Notes: generated from the sequence alone by a model not told the origin. A stretch of 64,000 nt of DNA from Pectobacterium atrosepticum (GCA_019056595.1 CP036163.1:310001-374000); one strand, 5' to 3'; counted from the stretch's first letter, positions 28,088 to 38,416 are shown. A program made the numbers and translations.

Positions 28088-28993
28088 ATGCAACGGAAAA
28101 AAATTGGAGTAGCCTTGGGGTCCGGGGCCGCGAAAGGATGGGCGCATATTGGTGTATTGAATGCGTTAACTGAAATGGGGATCGAGGTCGATGTTGTAGC
28201 CGGTTGTTCTATCGGCGCGTTGGTTGGTGCAGCGTATGCCACAAACAATTTATCCTCAATGGATCGCTGGGTGAGAAGTTTTGGTTACTGGGATGTGATT
28301 CGACTGATGGATCTCTCTTGGCAGCGCGGCAGTTTATTGCGTGGTGATCGCGTCTTTAACAGTGTGAAACATTTGTTACATACAACACAGATTGAAGACT
28401 GTGATATCAAGTATGGCGTGGTGACGACAAATCTTAGTACTGGTCGTGAACTCTGGCTGACAGAAGGCGATTTACATCAGGCTATGCGAGCGTCTTGCAG
28501 TATGCCAGGTCTGCTATCCCCGGTTAGATTTAACGATTACTGGTTGGTGGATGGGGCGGTGGTTAATCCCGTTCCCGTTTCTCTGGCGCGGGCAATGGGA
28601 GCTGACATCGTGATTGCGGTTGATCTCCAGCACGACGCGAGTCTTAATCATCAGGATTTGCTATCGATCAAACCGACGGCGTCGGACATTGATGTGGAGA
28701 ATGTTCCACAAGATTGGCGTAGTAGGATTCGGGAACGTTTACTGCGTGGTCGACGTCATCCAGCAGAAAGTTCGCCAACGGCAATGGAGATAATGAGCAC
28801 ATCGATCCAGATTCTTGAAAATCGATTGAAGATGACGCGGATGGCGGGCGATCCGCCCGACGTACTGCTGCAACCGCATTGTCCCCAGATTGCTACGTTA
28901 GATTTTCATCGGGCGCAGGAGGCGATCGATGCGGGCTATAAGGCGGTGGAAAAGATGCGTGATGAATTGTTGCCGCTAGCGAAAGAGGCATAG
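28088..28993 (+). CDS. rssA: Patatin-like protein RssA
   Basis: RssA is a patatin-family putative serine hydrolase encoded before the sigma-S regulator rssB; its substrate is unknown. The 301-aa product has the oxyanion motif GSGAAKGWAHIG (residues 11-22), the GxSxG nucleophile Ser41 (AGCSIGALVGA) and the DGAVVNPVP aspartate motif. I start at MQRKKIG, with AGGTGGA seven bases upstream and the same length as E. coli RssA; 11 upstream codons are not used. Confidence 0.94.
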   Translation: MQRKKIGVALGSGAAKGWAHIGVLNALTEMGIEVDVVAGCSIGALVGAAYATNNLSSMDRWVRSFGYWDVIRLMDLSWQRGSLLRGDRVFNSVKHLLHTTQIEDCDIKYGVVTTNLSTGRELWLTEGDLHQAMRASCSMPGLLSPVRFNDYWLVDGAVVNPVPVSLARAMGADIVIAVDLQHDASLNHQDLLSIKPTASDIDVENVPQDWRSRIRERLLRGRRHPAESSPTAMEIMSTSIQILENRLKMTRMAGDPPDVLLQPHCPQIATLDFHRAQEAIDAGYKAVEKMRDELLPLAKEA

Positions 28994-29080
28994 TGAAGAG
29001 CGTATACGTGTAGCTAAGCACACACGTGGTAAAGAAAACATGGTGTGAAGAAGACATACGTGTGAAGAAAATATAGTGTG
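28992..29080 (+). repeat. Degenerate 17-base tandem repeats between rssA and rssB
   Basis: The clearest units are GTGTGAAGAAGACATAC (29043-29059) and GTGTGAAGAAAATATAG (29060-29076), head to tail with 14 of 17 bases equal. Weaker copies precede them from 28992. They fill most of the rssA-rssB gap; no promoter could be placed with confidence. Confidence 0.55.
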
Positions 29081-29146
29081 CCGTCTATCCGGCGCATTGA
29101 CGCTAAAGCAGATGTGATTATTCGGTGTTTGAAGTAAGGGGTACTG

Positions 29147-30163
29147 ATGGAACAACCACTGGCGGGTAAGCATATTTTAGTCATTGATGACGAGGCCGTT
29201 TTTCGATCTGTGCTCGCTGGTTATCTGACTTCTCTTGGCGCTTTAGTTCAGGAGGCGGTTAATGGATTAGATGCGCTAAGTATTCTTGAACATTACCAAC
29301 CCGATTTAATGATTTGCGATCTGAAGATGCCGACCATGGGAGGCATTGAATTCCTTGAATGTCTGCGCTTGAAGGATAACGACACGCCAATACTTGTCAT
29401 TTCTGCGACCAGCCAGATGGCGGATATCGCCAAAGTCTTGCGCCTTGGTGTCCAGGATGTATTGCTGAAACCGATTCGTGATTACACACGTTTGCGTGAG
29501 GCTGTTATGTCCTGCCTCTATCCCGACATGTTCACCTCACAGTTGAATGAGATGGATCAGCTGATGCAGGATATGGATTCCCTTAATCAATCTCCTGAAG
29601 CGGTAACTAAACTGCTCGCTCAGTTGCAACCGCCCGTTCAGCAAACGCTTGCTCGCTGCCGTGTTAACTACCGTCAGTTGACGACCGCCGAACAACCGGG
29701 GCTGGTGCTGGATATTGCCGCGCTTTCGGAGACAGAGCTAGCGTTCTATTGCCTGGATGTCACTCAGGGCGTCAATAATAATGGGACGCTGGCGGCGCTA
29801 CTGCTTCGAACCTTGTTTAACGGGTTACTTCAGGAGCATTTGGCCGATCAGCAACATCGTTTACCGTATCTGCCGACGTTATTAAAGCAGGTAAACCAGC
29901 TGCTGCGACAGGCGAGCCTAGACGGTCGTTTTCCTTTGCTTGTGGGATATTACCATCGGCAATTAAAACAGCTGATACTGATTTCCGCTGGGTTAAACGC
30001 GACGTTGAATGTTAACGAGCAGCAAATAGCATTGAATAGCGGTATCCCTTTAGGAACGCTTGAAGGCGCTTATCTCAACCAGCTAAATTATCAATGCGAA
30101 GCGTGGCAGTGTCAGATATGGGGGGGCGGCGGTCGTTTACGGCTCATGTTGGCTACAGAATAA
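29147..30163 (+). CDS. rssB: Response-regulator adaptor for sigma-S degradation
   Basis: RssB (Hnr, SprE) binds sigma-S and delivers it to ClpXP. The 338-aa protein has an N-terminal receiver domain with Asp14/Asp15 (LVIDDEA), phosphoacceptor Asp58 (LMICDLKMP) and a Lys in LLKPIRD, then a linker and a C-terminal PP2C-like effector domain lacking metal ligands in other RssB proteins. Length agrees with E. coli (337 aa). It follows rssA in the same direction. Confidence 0.95.
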   Translation: MEQPLAGKHILVIDDEAVFRSVLAGYLTSLGALVQEAVNGLDALSILEHYQPDLMICDLKMPTMGGIEFLECLRLKDNDTPILVISATSQMADIAKVLRLGVQDVLLKPIRDYTRLREAVMSCLYPDMFTSQLNEMDQLMQDMDSLNQSPEAVTKLLAQLQPPVQQTLARCRVNYRQLTTAEQPGLVLDIAALSETELAFYCLDVTQGVNNNGTLAALLLRTLFNGLLQEHLADQQHRLPYLPTLLKQVNQLLRQASLDGRFPLLVGYYHRQLKQLILISAGLNATLNVNEQQIALNSGIPLGTLEGAYLNQLNYQCEAWQCQIWGGGGRLRLMLATE

Positions 30164-30369
30164 TCTTATAGAACGAGGTGGGCGCTGGTTTCGGGTAATA
30201 CCTCTCTTTCGGTACTATTCTTTATTTCCTACTATGTAGGGAGTTATCTTATTTTTATTGAACGCTAACGTTGGGACAAGCGTGCCCTTGTTAAAGAAGT
30301 TATACTCTTCCGGTTATCTTGATTAGATAAATAAAGTTCATTATTTGAACGGTATATAAGAGGCTGTTT

Positions 30370-31281
30370 ATGTCTATTGTGAATAAAAAAGTAAAAAAAG
30401 CGGTCATACCGGTTGCTGGATTAGGTACGCGTATGCTGCCTGCCACCAAAGCCATTCCTAAAGAAATGCTGCCGTTGGTAGATAAACCGCTGATCCAATA
30501 TGTCGTTAATGAGTGTATCGCCGCAGGGATTAATGAAATTATCCTGGTTACGCACTCCTCTAAGAATTCCATCGAAAACCATTTCGATACCAGTTTTGAA
30601 CTCGAAGCCATACTGGAAAAGCGTGTTAAACGTCAGCTGTTGGAAGAAATTCAATCCATCTGCCCTAAACACGTCACCATTATGCAAGTCCGTCAGGGAT
30701 TAGCGAAAGGGTTGGGCCATGCCGTATTGTGCGCGCACCCGCTAGTCGGGGATGAGCCAGTCGCGGTTATTCTGCCGGATGTGATTATTGATGAATATGA
30801 ATCCGATCTGAAGAAAGATAACCTGAGCGAAATGCTACAGCGTTTTTCTACTACAGGTCACAGTCAGATTATGGTTGAGCCGGTTGAGAATGTAAGTAGC
30901 TACGGCGTGGTTGATTGCAAAGGCGTGGAATTAAAAGCAGGGGATAGCGCACCTATGGTTGGTGTGGTTGAAAAACCGAAAGCTTCCGAAGCGCCGTCTA
31001 ATTTAGCTGTTGTTGGCCGTTATGTACTCTCAGCGGATATTTGGTCTCTGCTGGAGAAAACACCACCAGGCGCTGGTAATGAAATTCAGTTAACCGATGC
31101 TATTGCGATGCTGATGGAAAAAGAAACAGTAGAAGCGTATCACCTGAAAGGTGTGAGCCATGACTGTGGTAACAAATTAGGCTATATGCAGGCATTTGTG
31201 GAATATGGCTTACGTCATGATGGTTTAGGCGAAGAGTTCGCGCAATGGTTGCAGGAAGCGATTGACGCAGAAGAAAAATAA
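30370..31281 (+). CDS. galU: UTP-glucose-1-phosphate uridylyltransferase
   Basis: GalU makes UDP-glucose for LPS core, exopolysaccharide, trehalose and the Leloir pathway. The 303-aa protein has the nucleotidyltransferase signature [20 protein letters not shown] near residue 18 and the conserved VEKP and [12 protein letters not shown] segments. Length is one residue more than E. coli. A strong hairpin follows its stop. The 206-base upstream region is AT-rich and must hold its promoter. Confidence 0.97.
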   Translation: MSIVNKKVKKAVIPVAGLGTRMLPATKAIPKEMLPLVDKPLIQYVVNECIAAGINEIILVTHSSKNSIENHFDTSFELEAILEKRVKRQLLEEIQSICPKHVTIMQVRQGLAKGLGHAVLCAHPLVGDEPVAVILPDVIIDEYESDLKKDNLSEMLQRFSTTGHSQIMVEPVENVSSYGVVDCKGVELKAGDSAPMVGVVEKPKASEAPSNLAVVGRYVLSADIWSLLEKTPPGAGNEIQLTDAIAMLMEKETVEAYHLKGVSHDCGNKLGYMQAFVEYGLRHDGLGEEFAQWLQEAIDAEEK

Positions 31282-31295
31282 CAGGATGTAATAAT

Positions 31296-31323
31296 TGCCC
31301 TCTGTTTACAGAAACAGAGGGCA
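31296..31323 (+). terminator. galU terminator hairpin
   Basis: TGCCCTCTGTTT and AAACAGAGGGCA make a perfect 12-bp stem with a 4-base loop, 14 bases after the galU stop. The T-run is poor. Confidence 0.7.
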
Positions 31324-31374
31324 GCCTAAAACGGCGACATATCTGTTTTCTCTTTGCAAGACGCGTTATAAAGA

Positions 31375-31406
31375 AAAACCCCCGATAGCTAGCTATCGGG
31401 GGTTTT
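31375..31406 (-). terminator. hns intrinsic terminator
   Basis: A perfect 32-base palindrome (AAAACCCCCGATAGCT / AGCTATCGGGGGTTTT) lies 23 bases past the hns stop codon. It can act on both strands, so it may also back up galU termination. Confidence 0.9.
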
Positions 31407-31429
31407 CAATATTCAGTACTTATAAACAA

Positions 31430-31837
31430 TTACAGCAGGAAATCATCTAAAGATTTACCTTGCTCTTCGATTGCTTTCTTGATTACTGCTGGAGTACGAC
31501 CCTGACCAGTCCAGGTTTTAGCTTCACCGTTCTCGTCAATGTATTGATATTTTGCCGGACGGGCAGCGCGTTTGCTTTTACCTGCAACTTTCACTGAACC
31601 TAAAGATTGCAATAATTCGTTAGGGTCAATGCCATCTGCAATCAGCATATCGCGATATTGTTGCAATTTACGCGCACGTTCTTCAACTTCAGCCTGAACC
31701 TGGCTATCTTCTTCGCGGCGTTCATTAACCACGACTTCCAGTTTTTCCAGCATTTCTTCCAACGTATCGAGGGTACATTCTCTTGCCTGGGCACGCAGAG
31801 TACGGATGTTGTTAAGAATCTTTAGTGCTTCGCTCAT
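31430..31837 (-). CDS. hns: Nucleoid-structuring protein H-NS
   Basis: H-NS silences AT-rich and foreign DNA. The 135-aa product has the N-terminal oligomerisation helices (residues 1-65, with ERREED charged region), a short linker and the C-terminal DNA-binding domain with the AT-hook-like TGQGRTP motif at residues 110-116. Start, length and placement between galU and tdk match E. coli hns rather than its paralogue stpA. Confidence 0.96.
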   Translation of the reverse strand: MSEALKILNNIRTLRAQARECTLDTLEEMLEKLEVVVNERREEDSQVQAEVEERARKLQQYRDMLIADGIDPNELLQSLGSVKVAGKSKRAARPAKYQYIDENGEAKTWTGQGRTPAVIKKAIEEQGKSLDDFLL

Positions 31838-32228
31838 TGTGATAATCTCAAATTAATATTATTGGTGGCGTGTAGTGTGATAATAGAGTGCTATTTTCCT
31901 TTCTGCAATAGTCAAATTTGTAAGTTTGTTAAAAAACATCATTTTTAAAACAGATATCACATCGTATGTTACATAAATATAAATACTTTCCTATTATCAA
32001 AAAAATACATTTTGTATGCCGTTTTTCTACCTCAAACGACAGTGAATGGTTTATTGACGCGCGTCGTTGTTATAAGGAATTTTTATATCTTTTATCGTAA
32101 TGGGCAGCCAGTGGCGGCCGAGTGGACAAGATGTGGTCGGGAATAGCCCATTGCACAGCGTGAAGGCGAGTTGTTACAATAAGTTTTTACGACACGACGA
32201 TCATATAGCCTGTGTTTGGAGTAGTTAA
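31838..32228. other. AT-rich hns upstream region
   Basis: This 391-base gap between divergent hns and tdk holds no gene. It is AT-rich around 31900-32090, with runs suited to DNA curvature, as at the autoregulated hns promoter of E. coli. No exact site was assigned. Confidence 0.5.
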
Positions 32229-32825
32229 GTGGCCCAACTTTATTTTTATTATTCTGCAATGAATGCAGGGAAGTCGACGGCACTATTGCAGTCGTCATAT
32301 AACTACCAGGAACGCGGGATGCGCACGCTGGTGTTCACCGCAGAAATAGATAATCGGCATGGTGTAGGGATAGTCAGTTCACGGATCGGTCTTTCTTCCC
32401 CAGCATTATTGTTTAATCGGCAGACATCCTTATTTGAACTGCTGGAGAAAGAGCACCGTACTCAGCCCGTAGATTGTGTATTAATTGACGAATGTCAATT
32501 TTTAACCCGCGAGCAGGTGAACGAGCTTTCCGATGTCGTGGACCAATTAGATATCCCGGTATTGTGTTACGGGCTGCGTACTGATTTTCGTGGTGATTTG
32601 TTTTCCGGAAGTCACTATTTATTAGCGTGGGCAGATAAGCTGATTGAGTTAAAAACGGTCTGTCATTGCGGCCGTAAAGCCAACTGTGTATTGCGGTTAG
32701 ATGCTCAGGGTAATGCCGTCCATGAAGGGGAACAGGTCGTTATTGGTGGCAATGAGAGTTATGTTTCCGTGTGTCGTAAACATTATAAAATTGCGCTGGG
32801 ATTAACCCGTAAGGAAAGCGTGTAA
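32229..32825 (+). CDS. tdk: Thymidine kinase
   Basis: Tdk phosphorylates thymidine to dTMP in pyrimidine salvage. The 198-aa protein has the P-loop MNAGKST at residues 11-17, the DECQFL motif, and a zinc-binding set of cysteines (CHCGRKANC and CRKHY) typical of type II thymidine kinases. The start is GTG. It is convergent with adhE and shares a terminator region with it. Confidence 0.96.
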
Positions 32826-32892
32826 GGCGGTTAAATATCCGGCTGGCGGGATGATTAATAAACGGCGCATTGATGCCTGTGCGTGTAATAAA

Positions 32893-32921
32893 AATGCCCA
32901 ACCTTAAAAGGGTTGGGCATT
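32893..32921 (-). terminator. adhE terminator (shared with tdk)
   Basis: AATGCCCAACC and GGTTGGGCATT form an 11-bp stem. On the minus strand it is followed by TTTTTATT, a good intrinsic terminator for adhE; on the plus strand the T-run is poor. Confidence 0.85.
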
Positions 32922-32959
32922 GTAGTGAACTAAACTATAAGGCAGTAACAGCTGACGCG

Positions 32960-35635
32960 TTAATGTGCGGCTTTCTTGCCGGTTTTGGCGGCTTTTGCTA
33001 CAGGTTCAACGGTTTCCGTTTTTACCTCTTCAGAGAACTTACGACCATAGTAAGTGTCCAGCAGAATCTGTTTCAATTCAGAAATCAGCGGGTAGCGTGG
33101 GTTAGCACCAGTACACTGATCGTCGAACGCATCTTCTGACAGTTTATCGACCTTAGCCAGGAAATCGGCCTCCTGTACGCCCGCTTCACGAATGGACGCT
33201 GGGATCCCCAGTTCGGTCTTTATTTCTTCCAGCCAGTTCAGTAATTTCTCGATTTTCTGTGCAGTACGGTCGCTAGGCGCAGTCAAACGTAGGTGGTCGG
33301 CTATTTCAGCGTAACGACGACGAGCTTGCGGACGGTCATATTGGCTGAACGTTGTTTGTTTGGTCGGGTTATCGTTCGCGTTATAGCGAATCACGTTCGA
33401 GATCAGCATGGCATTAGCCAGACCGTGCGGAATATGGAACTCCGAGCCCAGTTTATGCGCCATTGAGTGACAGACGCCGAGGAAGGCGTTGGCAAACGCG
33501 ATACCCGCAATCGTCGCGGCGTTGTGCACGCGCTCACGGGCAACCGGGTTTTTCGCACCGTCACGGTAGCTGTCCGGCAGATTTTCCTTCAGCAGTTTCA
33601 GCGCTTGTAACGCCTGTCCGTCTGAATATTCATTTGCCAGCACGGAAACATAGGCTTCCAGCGAGTGGGTTACGGCATCGAGCCCACCAAAGGCACACAG
33701 CGATTTCGGCATGTTCATCACCAGATTGGCATCAACAATGGCCATATCTGGGGTCAGCGCATAGTCCGCCAACGGATATTTCTGTCCAGTTGCATCGTCG
33801 GTCACCACGGCAAATGGCGTGACTTCGGAACCAGTACCGGATGTAGTGGTAATCGCCACCATCTTGGCTTTGACACCCATTTTCGGGAACTTATAGATAC
33901 GTTTACGGATATCCATAAAGCGCAGCGCCAGCTCTTCGAAGTGTGTAGTAGGGTGCTCATACATCACCCACATGATCTTCGCAGCATCCATCGGAGAACC
34001 GCCACCCAGTGCAATAATCACATCGGGCTTGAAGGAGTGCATTTGTTCCGCGCCTTTGCGCACGATGCTCAGTGTCGGGTCAGCTTCAACTTCAAAGAAA
34101 ACTTCGGTTTCCAGTCCGTGTTGTTTCAGTACGGAAGTTACCTGATCAACGTAGCCATTATTGAACAGGAAGCGGTCAGTCACGATAAATGCGCGTTTTG
34201 CACCATCGGATGCGACTTCTTCAAGTGCGATAGGCAGTGAGCCACGACGGAAGTAAATGGATTTAGGAAGTTTATGCCACAACATATTCTCTGCTCGCTT
34301 GGCTACCGTTTTTTTGTTGATCAAGTGCTTCGGACCGACGTTTTCGGAGATGGAGTTTCCGCCCCATGAGCCACAGCCCAGTGTCAGAGACGGAGCGAGT
34401 TTGAAGTTGTAGAGATCGCCGATACCACCCTGAGAAGCCGGCGTGTTAATCAGGATACGTGCCGTTTTCATCATATTCCCGAAATGATTTACACGCTCTG
34501 GCTGATTGTCCTGATCGGTATACAGGCAGGATGTGTGACCGATGCCACCCATTGCCACCAGTTTTTCCGCTTTAATGACGGCGTCATTGAAGTCTTTCGC
34601 CCGGTACATCGCCAGCGTCGGAGACAGTTTTTCATGGGCAAACGGTTCGGATTCATCAACGGCCGTCACTTCACCGATCAGCACTTTGGTGTTCGCAGGG
34701 ACGGTGATACCCGCCATTTCAGCGATCTTTGGTGCTGGCTGGCCCACAATGTCGGCATTCAGTGAGCCGTTTTTCAGCAGAATGCCTTGTACGGCATGAA
34801 GTTCTTTGCCTTTCAGCATGTAGCCGCCGTGGGTGGCGAAACGCTCACGTACGGCATCATAGGCGCTGTCTACCACGATGACTGACTGTTCTGACGCACA
34901 AATGACGCCGTTATCGAAGGTTTTCGACATCAGGATAGAGGCAACGGCACGCTTAATATCCGCCGTTTCGTCAATAACAACGGGGGTGTTACCTGCACCT
35001 ACGCCGATCGCCGGTTTACCTGAGCTGTATGCCGCTTTCACCATACCCGGCCCGCCGGTAGCCAGAATCAGGTTGATATCTGGGTGGTGCATCAGTTGGT
35101 TGGATAAATCGACGGACGGTTGATCAATCCAGCCGATGATATCTTTCGGGGCGCCAGCGGCAATCGCAGCTTGCAGTACAATGTCTGCGGCTTTATTGGT
35201 CGCATTTTTTGCACGTGGATGGGGAGAGAAGATAATCCCGTTACGAGTCTTCAGGCTGATCAGCGCTTTAAAAATCGCGGTAGAAGTGGGGTTGGTGGTG
35301 GGAACAATACCGCAAATCAGGCCAATAGGCTCTGCAATGGTAATAGTACCGAAAGTGTCATCAGTAGAGAGGACGCCACAGGTTTTTTCATCCTGATAGG
35401 CGTTATAAATGTATTCGGATGCGAAGTGGTTTTTGATGACTTTATCTTCCACGATCCCCATACCGGATTCAGCAACCGCCATTTTTGCCAGCGGGATACG
35501 GGCATCCGATGCAGCGAGTGCGGCAGCGCGGAAGATCTTGTCCACTTGTTCCTGAGTGTAAGTGGCAAATTCCTGCTGTGCCTTTTTAACTCTTTCGACC
35601 AGTGCGTTAAGTTCAGCAACGTTGGTTACGGCCAT
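32960..35635 (-). CDS. adhE: Bifunctional aldehyde/alcohol dehydrogenase
   Basis: AdhE reduces acetyl-CoA to acetaldehyde and then ethanol during fermentation and assembles into spirosomes. The 891-aa fusion has an N-terminal aldehyde dehydrogenase domain (active-site Cys in GVICASEQS near residue 246) and a C-terminal iron-dependent alcohol dehydrogenase domain with GGGSPMDAAK and the metal-binding HSMAHKLGSEFHIPHG block. The C-terminal tail is alanine/lysine-rich. GGAGAG precedes the ATG. E. coli ychE, which lies beyond adhE, is absent; a 1-kb gene-free region follows instead. Confidence 0.97.
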   Translation of the reverse strand: MAVTNVAELNALVERVKKAQQEFATYTQEQVDKIFRAAALAASDARIPLAKMAVAESGMGIVEDKVIKNHFASEYIYNAYQDEKTCGVLSTDDTFGTITIAEPIGLICGIVPTTNPTSTAIFKALISLKTRNGIIFSPHPRAKNATNKAADIVLQAAIAAGAPKDIIGWIDQPSVDLSNQLMHHPDINLILATGGPGMVKAAYSSGKPAIGVGAGNTPVVIDETADIKRAVASILMSKTFDNGVICASEQSVIVVDSAYDAVRERFATHGGYMLKGKELHAVQGILLKNGSLNADIVGQPAPKIAEMAGITVPANTKVLIGEVTAVDESEPFAHEKLSPTLAMYRAKDFNDAVIKAEKLVAMGGIGHTSCLYTDQDNQPERVNHFGNMMKTARILINTPASQGGIGDLYNFKLAPSLTLGCGSWGGNSISENVGPKHLINKKTVAKRAENMLWHKLPKSIYFRRGSLPIALEEVASDGAKRAFIVTDRFLFNNGYVDQVTSVLKQHGLETEVFFEVEADPTLSIVRKGAEQMHSFKPDVIIALGGGSPMDAAKIMWVMYEHPTTHFEELALRFMDIRKRIYKFPKMGVKAKMVAITTTSGTGSEVTPFAVVTDDATGQKYPLADYALTPDMAIVDANLVMNMPKSLCAFGGLDAVTHSLEAYVSVLANEYSDGQALQALKLLKENLPDSYRDGAKNPVARERVHNAATIAGIAFANAFLGVCHSMAHKLGSEFHIPHGLANAMLISNVIRYNANDNPTKQTTFSQYDRPQARRRYAEIADHLRLTAPSDRTAQKIEKLLNWLEEIKTELGIPASIREAGVQEADFLAKVDKLSEDAFDDQCTGANPRYPLISELKQILLDTYYGRKFSEEVKTETVEPVAKAAKTGKKAAH

Positions 35636-36679
35636 AATGCTCTCCTGATAAATGTTAAACTCTTTCAGTCAATTGTTCGCCGGATAGAACAGTATAGATA
35701 AACAAGCGGGGTACGTTTCCGCTACCAGGCTATTCTTTCCTATCTATCTCACGTTAATTGACTCAAAGAGCTTGTCAGACGCCGTTATGGCGCGATTGCA
35801 GCTTTTTAAAATACTGTAACCGTCGATACCGTAAATTTTTGAAATATTGTTTTGAAAATAAGCCAAAATTAAGAGGATTTACGTGTTCACTACGGTATGG
35901 AATGAGCATACCTATTTGTGGGTGCCTTTTTTGTGATCAACATCGAACTTTCTTTAAGCTGACACCATTCAGCAATGTGATATTGATAATCAATATCATT
36001 AGGAAGGTAAAGGTAGGGGCTTTTCTACCTAAAATGGAGTGGTAGGGGGGCAGAATTGACGGCGGTGATACAGATAGTTATCGGAATCACTGACGAGTTC
36101 GACTTGTTTGTAGAATAGGGTCTATCCGTTCGAGTAAAACGTATTCGTATAAATATTGCTTATATCTTAATCGGGTTAGTTATTTTACGTGCCGTCTATA
36201 GCAGAGAAGCAGAACGCTATCGGCGCGTATGGTTAGTAATAAAATTGTTAAAATAATAACATTCCGATCAGATAATGACGCGGATAGGTAAGCATGCGTC
36301 ATCATTTTTGTGCTGTGAAAATGATGAAACCCACTACGATGTTTTTTTGTTCAAAATCCATAAATTGCTGAATATTTAAAAAACATTTGCAAATAAAGAT
36401 AAAAGGCATTGTTTATCATGGGGTTAATCATTGCGTCACTCTATTGCAATAAAACAGCTATCGGGCTGTATTAAAGAAAATTAAGCAACATCAATGTAAA
36501 AATATTGGCGAATGTGTCCGCTTTTGATAGCTTCGAGTTTCGACCTGTTATCCGCCATTCACCCATAAATTAATTTTATGATTTATTTGGATAATAGGCG
36601 TTCTTTTCTACTCTATGTGACGGCAATTTTTACGCATAGAGTCCGGTATGGCGTTGTATCAGACAGGGGCGTTTATAAA
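35636..36679. other. Long non-coding region between adhE and oppA
   Basis: About 1,040 bases contain no gene I can support. One open frame at 35758-36045 would need a TTG start and has no ribosome-binding site. The region holds the adhE promoter area, a strong Fur box at 35979-35997, and AT-rich DNA with the leader of the first oppA, including an AGGGG sequence about 10 bases before its GTG. Small RNAs cannot be excluded. Confidence 0.6.
35979..35997. promoter_or_regulatory. Strong predicted Fur box
   Basis: GATATTGATAATCAATATC is a perfect 9-1-9 inverted repeat and agrees with the 19-base Fur consensus GATAATGATAATCATTATC at 17 positions. It lies 344 bases upstream of adhE and about 680 before oppA, with no iron-uptake gene adjacent. 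Confidence 0.72.
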
Positions 36680-38317
36680 GTGAAAATTTGCAAAACAAAA
36701 CGATGCTTTGTTACCAGTATGATTGCCGCGGCAGTGATGGCGTCATGCGTGAATGTTCAGGCTGCTAATGTACCTGCCGGTATTGAGCTGGCAAAAGAAC
36801 AGGTTCTGGTGAGAAACAATGGCGCCGAGGTGTCATCACTGGATCCGCATAAAATAGAAGGCGTACCGGAATCCAACGTCGCGCGCGATTTATATGAAGG
36901 ATTGGTAATTTCCGATCCGGATGGACACCCGATTCCCGGCGTGGCTGAGCGTTGGGAAAGCAGCGATTTTAAAGTCTGGACGTTCCATTTACGTAAAGAT
37001 GCCAAGTGGTCAAATGGCGAACCGGTTACCGCACAGGATTTCGTTTATAGCTGGCAGCGTCTGGCCGATCCGAAAACCGTTTCCCCTTATGCCAGCTATT
37101 TGCAATATGGTCATCTGTTGAATATTGATGACATTATTGCCAGCAAGAAATCTCCCGATACGCTGGGCGTAAAAGCACTCGACGCCCATACGTTGGAAGT
37201 GACATTAAGCGAGCCGATCCCTTACTTTTATAAATTACTGAATCACTCGTCCATGTCCCCAGTAAATAAAACAGCGGTGGAGAAATTTGGTGATAAATGG
37301 ACCCAGCCGGAAAACTGGGTGGGGAATGGTGCCTATCGCCTTAAATCCTGGGTAGTGAATGAACGGCTTGTGCTGGAGCGTAACCCCCAATATTGGGATA
37401 ACGCCAAGACCGTGATTAATCAGGTCACCTATCTGCCGATTTCTTCAGAAGTCACGGATGTTAACCGTTACCGTGCGGGGGAAATTGATGTCACCAATAA
37501 TAAATTACCCATCGAGCTATTTCAGAAGCTAAAAAAAGAAATCCCACAAGAAGTTAACATCAACCCTTATCTCTGCACCTATTATTACGAAATCAATAAC
37601 CAGAAACCGCCATTTAACGATGTTCGGGTACGTACAGCTCTGCGCATGGGGCTCGATCAGGACATATTGACCAATAAAGTTAAAAATCAGGGCGACATTC
37701 CTGCCTATGGCTATATTCCACCCTTTACTGACGGCCTGAAAGCGCATACGCCAGAGTGGTTTACCTGGCCACAGGCGAAACGTAATGAAGAAGCGAAAAA
37801 ATTACTGGCGGAAGCGGGTTATACCGCAGATAAGCCGTTGACGTTTAATTTGCTTTATAACTCGTCTGATTTGCATAAAAAGATGGCGATCGCAGCGGTA
37901 TCGATCTGGAAACAGAATCTGGGCGTCGACGCGAAGTTGGAAAATCAGGAGTGGAAAACCTATCTCAGCACCCGTCATCAGGGCAATTATGACGTCGCGC
38001 GTGCTGGATGGTGTGCGGACTATAACGAACCGACATCGTTCCTGAATAGTATGCTGTCAGATAGCAGCAACAACACGGCGCATTATAAGAGCGCGGCGTT
38101 CGACAAGCTGATGGCTCAGGCTGTTCAGGCGAAAACGGACGATGAACGTGCACAAGTTTATCAGCAGGCAGAATCGCAGTTAGATAAAGATGCAGCCATT
38201 GTACCGGTCTATTACTACGCGAACGCCAGGCTGATAAAACCCTATGTCGGTGGCATTACCGGCAAGGATCCGTTGGATAATTTACGGGTGAAGGATCTCT
38301 ATATCATTAAGCATTAA
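36680..38317 (+). CDS. oppA: Oligopeptide-binding protein OppA, first copy
   Basis: This periplasmic SBP_bac_5 protein would capture oligopeptides for OppBCDF. I start at GTG (MKICKTKRCF), preceded by AGGGG about 10 bases away: this gives a normal signal peptide ending VNVQA-A and the same 545-aa length as the second copy. The 34 upstream in-frame codons are unlikely to be coding. It is closely similar to the second OppA throughout but differs in the signal peptide and in spots such as KLLNHSSMSPV against KLPVYVAMSPI, so it may bind a different peptide range (inference). Confidence 0.9.
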   Translation: MKICKTKRCFVTSMIAAAVMASCVNVQAANVPAGIELAKEQVLVRNNGAEVSSLDPHKIEGVPESNVARDLYEGLVISDPDGHPIPGVAERWESSDFKVWTFHLRKDAKWSNGEPVTAQDFVYSWQRLADPKTVSPYASYLQYGHLLNIDDIIASKKSPDTLGVKALDAHTLEVTLSEPIPYFYKLLNHSSMSPVNKTAVEKFGDKWTQPENWVGNGAYRLKSWVVNERLVLERNPQYWDNAKTVINQVTYLPISSEVTDVNRYRAGEIDVTNNKLPIELFQKLKKEIPQEVNINPYLCTYYYEINNQKPPFNDVRVRTALRMGLDQDILTNKVKNQGDIPAYGYIPPFTDGLKAHTPEWFTWPQAKRNEEAKKLLAEAGYTADKPLTFNLLYNSSDLHKKMAIAAVSIWKQNLGVDAKLENQEWKTYLSTRHQGNYDVARAGWCADYNEPTSFLNSMLSDSSNNTAHYKSAAFDKLMAQAVQAKTDDERAQVYQQAESQLDKDAAIVPVYYYANARLIKPYVGGITGKDPLDNLRVKDLYIIKH

Positions 38318-38389
38318 TCTGCCGCTGTTTACGGTTTGATGCAAATGAAGTGAGCGAGCAGCGATTAATTTGGTGTTTAATCTCTGGTT

Positions 38390-38416
38390 ACCCATTCCTA
38401 CTCTGTGGGAATGGGT
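38390..38416 (+). terminator. Hairpin between the two oppA genes
   Basis: ACCCATTCC and GGAATGGGT form a 9-bp stem with a 9-base loop, 73 bases after the first oppA stop. There is no T-run; it may be a partial terminator or 3'-end stabiliser. Confidence 0.45.

Noticed and set aside
35758-36045. 95-codon open frame in the adhE-oppA gap
   Set aside because: It needs a TTG start, has no ribosome-binding site, shows no recognisable domain and runs across the Fur box.
36578-36679. 34-codon N-terminal extension of the first OppA
   Set aside because: It would bury the signal peptide. The GTG start has a better ribosome-binding site and gives the same length as the second copy.
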